Assembly: GCF_047495875.1 (NCBI RefSeq)
Contig: NC_092459.1
Span: forward strand, 89,818,560-89,882,559
DNA length: 64,000 bases
Direction: 5' to 3'
Source: Pithys albifrons albifrons
Taxonomy: Eukaryota > Chordata > Aves > Passeriformes > Thamnophilidae
In this document: positions 60,401 through 64,000 of the stretch, one piece after another
Layout: each line of letters starts with the position of its first letter
How positions within the stretch are numbered: position 1 is the stretch's first letter
The notes under the pieces: generated by a model
What the model was told of the DNA's origin: nothing
The model's input: only the letters and a program-made list of their open reading frames with translations
The model's database searches: none
Program-made: the position numbers and the translations under genes

Positions 60401-63400
60401 AAAGGTGGCTGATGGAGAGGTAATAGAGACTTTGACTTCCCTGGCAAATAAAACCTGTAATGCAATCCTGCTTAATTTATTTTGTTAGAAGTGGAGAAAA
60501 GGATAAGAAATGATTATAAAAAATTAAAAATCTGTTTATGCTTTTATGTCCAGTTCATCATATAGAACTTGGAATCATGCATTTCCCGGGAAATGAGTCA
60601 ATAATAGAATATGTAGTTTCAGAAAGGTGTGTGCAGTTGGTGCACACACAAGTAATGGAGGTAAAAGATAACCAGCCAAACACTCAGATGATTGCATGTA
60701 TGTGCAGTACATATTGAAATAGTCTCTCTGCTGCTGAAGTCCTCTACAATAATTTTAGAATTGTGAAGTTATTTTTTGGCTTCAGTATCTGACCCTAACA
60801 AACACTTAACTACAGTCTTAATGGAGAACAACATTTCACCTTTTTTTTGTTGTGTTGCAAGTATCAAATGAATGTATCCTCATTTAAAAATATTTCAGTT
60901 GTATCAGTATCAGAAGATACTGAAAAGAATTATTCAAAAATAATTTTCTTTGTTTTGGTTTCTTCAGCTTCTCTCAAAAATTAGTGTTTTATTTGATAAC
61001 TGCTTTGTCTTTTTTATTGCTAATAAATATATGACAAGCAAGCAATTAAAATTAAAAAATCTCAGCAATGGTGAATACAAACTGCATATAATTCTACTGA
61101 AGTTTTCCAAAGGGAAGACAAATCAGTGAAGACAGTAGTAGGAAATGAGGCATATGACATTTTTCATGTGGCTTTTAAACCTTCCTGGACTCAGTTTGAC
61201 AGTTTTGTTTTAAAGGAAATATTTTTCACTATTTTTGTAACTAAAATGCTTTCAGATAGCTACACCCAACCTAAGTAACTACAGGACTTCTCCCCCCCAC
61301 CCACTCCTTCACTCCTTTTTAAATGTAGTTTCCCTTTTAGAGCTGTGTTTATTGACTTAGATTAGGACTGGATGAGAGCCAGGGACAGTCATATCTAGTC
61401 TTCAGGTTTTTTGTTACAAATCAGTTTTTGTTACAAGGTTCAATAAATACTCTTGATTATTTATATTAGTTCTATTGTGAGTTCTTGCCAAAGATACATT
61501 GTATTATAACCAAAACAGATGTTCTGGTTTAGACAAGTGTATTTGTTTTAACAGGACCAGAAATGTAAATGAAACAACATTGTGTTCAGCATTAACATGG
61601 CAGATGATGAACTCCTAGGATTTCACTGGCCTTTTTGGATTAAATTAAAATCTTGAAAAAATATTTCAGGAATCTGTTTTTCTTTGTTTGCTGTCAATTT
61701 TAGGCATCTTGGAAATGAAAGCTATCTCAATGGCAGGTGAACTATGCCAGAGCAGGACTAAATGAACAGTTCAATGTTGATATTTGGCAAAATCAAATCA
61801 CAATTTTTCTCTCAGCCTCAGTGGTTTTGTTGTCATGATATAAACATTCTTACAGATCTGATTTTTCTTATATGCTTGTTATGTTAATGCACACTGAGAA
61901 TAAAATGTTTCAGCTCATATTTAAAAGAAAATGTGATAAGTGTCACAAATTGTTAATTGTTTTCAGCAAGCAGTAAAGAATGCAGACAGACAAGTGCATT
62001 TTTTTGTTATTGTTTAGTTGGCTTTGTGTTTAATTTCTGTTCTACTTGGTTTTAAACTTGATACAAAATCCTTTTCTGCCACTTAAAGCAAAACCTTTCC
62101 TTGCTCTCGAGACTTTATAAGCAATGTAATTAATAATTTATTGCTGTTTAAGTTCAAACACTTCTGTACTGTGACAAATAGGGGAAAGTCTGTAATGTCT
62201 TGTAAAGTTCTCATTGGTTTTTTTCAATGTTTAAATTCTCTGCTTCAGAATACTTAGAAATGTTCTGCTAAGGTAGAATAAGGCTGTTTAATACCTTTTG
62301 AAGTCGGACCTTGGTGGCAAGAAATTGATTTAGAAATGTTTGTTCTACAGGATTTTAGGTCCGCTTGTATTTTATAGGTGTCTGCACATGCTTTAAATAT
62401 CCTTTTCAATTTAAATGTGTGTTTTATGTTGTTGAATATCTACATTATGCTCTCTCAGCTTTAACAAATGCCACTTTCAAGTTCCATGCCTCTACATTTC
62501 TAATGTTACACTAGCTTAATTCCCATTACTTTTCTGCTTCATAGCACTCGCAGTTTGAAAGGGACCTAACATTCGGGTTCACATTATGATAATTAGGTTT
62601 CAAAGCAGTGTGGGGGGATTAAGATGTCTGAAGTCTAGTTGCCGAATAAAGTTCAGAACTACTTGTAAAACTTGTTTGAGTGGTTAACAGAAGTGGTTTT
62701 ATTTATTCAGTGCTCATGCAGCATTAATCCGTATTTCATCAGGTACCCACAGTGCTGTAACTCTAGATATGACCTTGGGACTTAATTTACCCCATCTCAG
62801 TTTTCCTTATTAATGTGCCTTGAAAGAGGTACATGAAAGATAGCCAACATCAAAGTACCTTTTCAAATAAAGTGGTTGATATGAATCCTCTGGTATTTAA
62901 CACTGTCTGTCAAATGTTTCAGCTGGTTTGCATCTTTTTACAAGCTATTGCTTGCTGCATTTATGCAGTTGTTTCAAGTCTGTTGAGAGTACAAAGGGGA
63001 GTAGGGATATGTGAAACTATTCCTATTTCTTTTTGATTGTGTTTTCTTTAAGCTGTTATTTTTGTCTGATAAGTTATATAACTCTGTTGATGACACATTT
63101 ATGTATGCTCACCTACGCACCTTAGGTCATTAGATGTCTGATAGAGAAGGTGGAGAGGAGTTTGGAAAGGGAATACATATTCAGCGGAAACAATGAACAC
63201 ATCTGAAATGTGCACTAAAGAAGCTTTGTTCTGCTTTCATCTCTTTCAAGCATTAGTGAAGTTATGAAAAGTCCTAAATAGTGAAGAACTAATTTAAGGA
63301 ACAGGTTTAAAATGTGTGTGAAGAAGACATAGGCAATGAAAACACTTTAAGTTATGATGTGATTTCTAGCCAAACTGTCTTCTGTCCCTTACTTAAAAGT

Positions 63401-64000
63401 TATGTGCTGTTTTGATTATTTACCACAGCTGAATGATCATGCACACTTCATCTGAAAAATCATATTGTGTATATTTATATTTAGGGGAGATGGTCCTGTA
63501 AGTTGGAGCCTCACTCTGCACAGAGATGACTTCCTCCTACTATTCTTGATTATTCATAACTTTGGGTAGTAATTTGTCTATTGTTCAGCACAACATGGAC
63601 TGGAACAAGTGTCTGCATTTAAAATAGTATCCAGTGTTTGTTCCTAGTGTGCCCACAGACTGGTATCTCTGTTGAGCCAAACCCTACATTCAGAAGGGGA
63701 AATTCAGAGGTCATCTTTGGTTTTGAAGCAAGAATTCCCCTCTACCCCACCTGTGGACACCAATACTATCTCTAGCCATGTTTTTCTGAGGGGACCGTAG
63801 GAAATAGGTAAGCAGTGAAGTAGTGGTGGGGCAGGTGAAACAGGAGATAATTATTTCTGGCTTGTGTAGCATGAATTTGAAACTTTTTAAAGCAAATTTT
63901 GTGTGGGATACGTTTGACAGCTATAGAACTGTCCTTGATATTTCAGAGAGATAATTCATAGTTTTCAGGATGAGGGCAAGGGCTAACTGGCAGTGTATCA
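57498..64000 (+). other. SRBD1 intron, continues past the window edge
   Basis: At least 6.5 kb without an exon. The next expected peptide (beginning IVSEAGAS in relatives) was not found in any + strand frame here. It contains an A/C-rich simple stretch at about 60085-60145 and T-rich runs. No transposon or RNA gene recognised. Confidence 0.75.

Noticed and set aside
1..64000. Search for tRNA, rRNA, CRISPR, operon or phage-like organisation
   Set aside because: None seen. The split gene, CR1 and LTR content show vertebrate nuclear DNA, where prokaryotic features are not expected.

Overview
The window is vertebrate nuclear DNA, almost certainly from a bird. It is AT-rich and gene-poor. The one recognisable gene is split into short exons with GT/AG borders. 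It carries a textbook 5'-truncated CR1 LINE and LTRs of avian ERV type. There are no operons, no CRISPR arrays and no recognisable RNA genes.

Layout. Positions 1 to about 16.95 kb look intergenic and hold one probable solo LTR (8725-9236), a 39-bp tandem repeat built on a palindrome (about 15015-15096) and short simple repeats. A CpG island at about 16.97-17.93 kb, with a roughly 39-bp G-rich minisatellite inside it, is the likely promoter and untranslated first exon of SRBD1 on the + strand. About 17.9-29.0 kb would be its first intron. That intron holds a decayed RTE-type LINE on the - strand (about 21152-24618) broken by a solo LTR (23548-24364), and a second, less certain LTR (27608-28657). 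From 29005 to 57497 there are 13 coding exons of SRBD1 (Tex/S1 RNA-binding domain protein 1). Their borders and phases join into one open frame of 607 complete codons plus two bases. A CR1 copy sits in the 6.1-kb intron at 41162-41886. From 57498 to the end there is no further exon, so the window stops inside an intron. The helix-hairpin-helix and S1 parts of SRBD1 lie to the right, outside the window.

How it works together. The visible SRBD1 exons encode a charged, lysine- and glutamate-rich N-terminal tail, the Tex-type helical core (FIARYRKE motif, exon 4 onward) and the beginning of the YqgF/RNase H-like domain (GVDPGYKHG motif, exon 11). The transposable elements are dead passengers, but their nesting gives an order of events: RTE first, then the LTR that split it.

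I found no previously undescribed biological system here. The items most worth a second look are the RTE/LTR nest, whose 5-bp duplication and restored frame can be read directly; a perfect 18-bp hairpin in intron 3; the duplicated palindrome near 15 kb; and the G-rich minisatellite in the presumed promoter. Homology calls rest on my recognition of protein families, since no search could be run.
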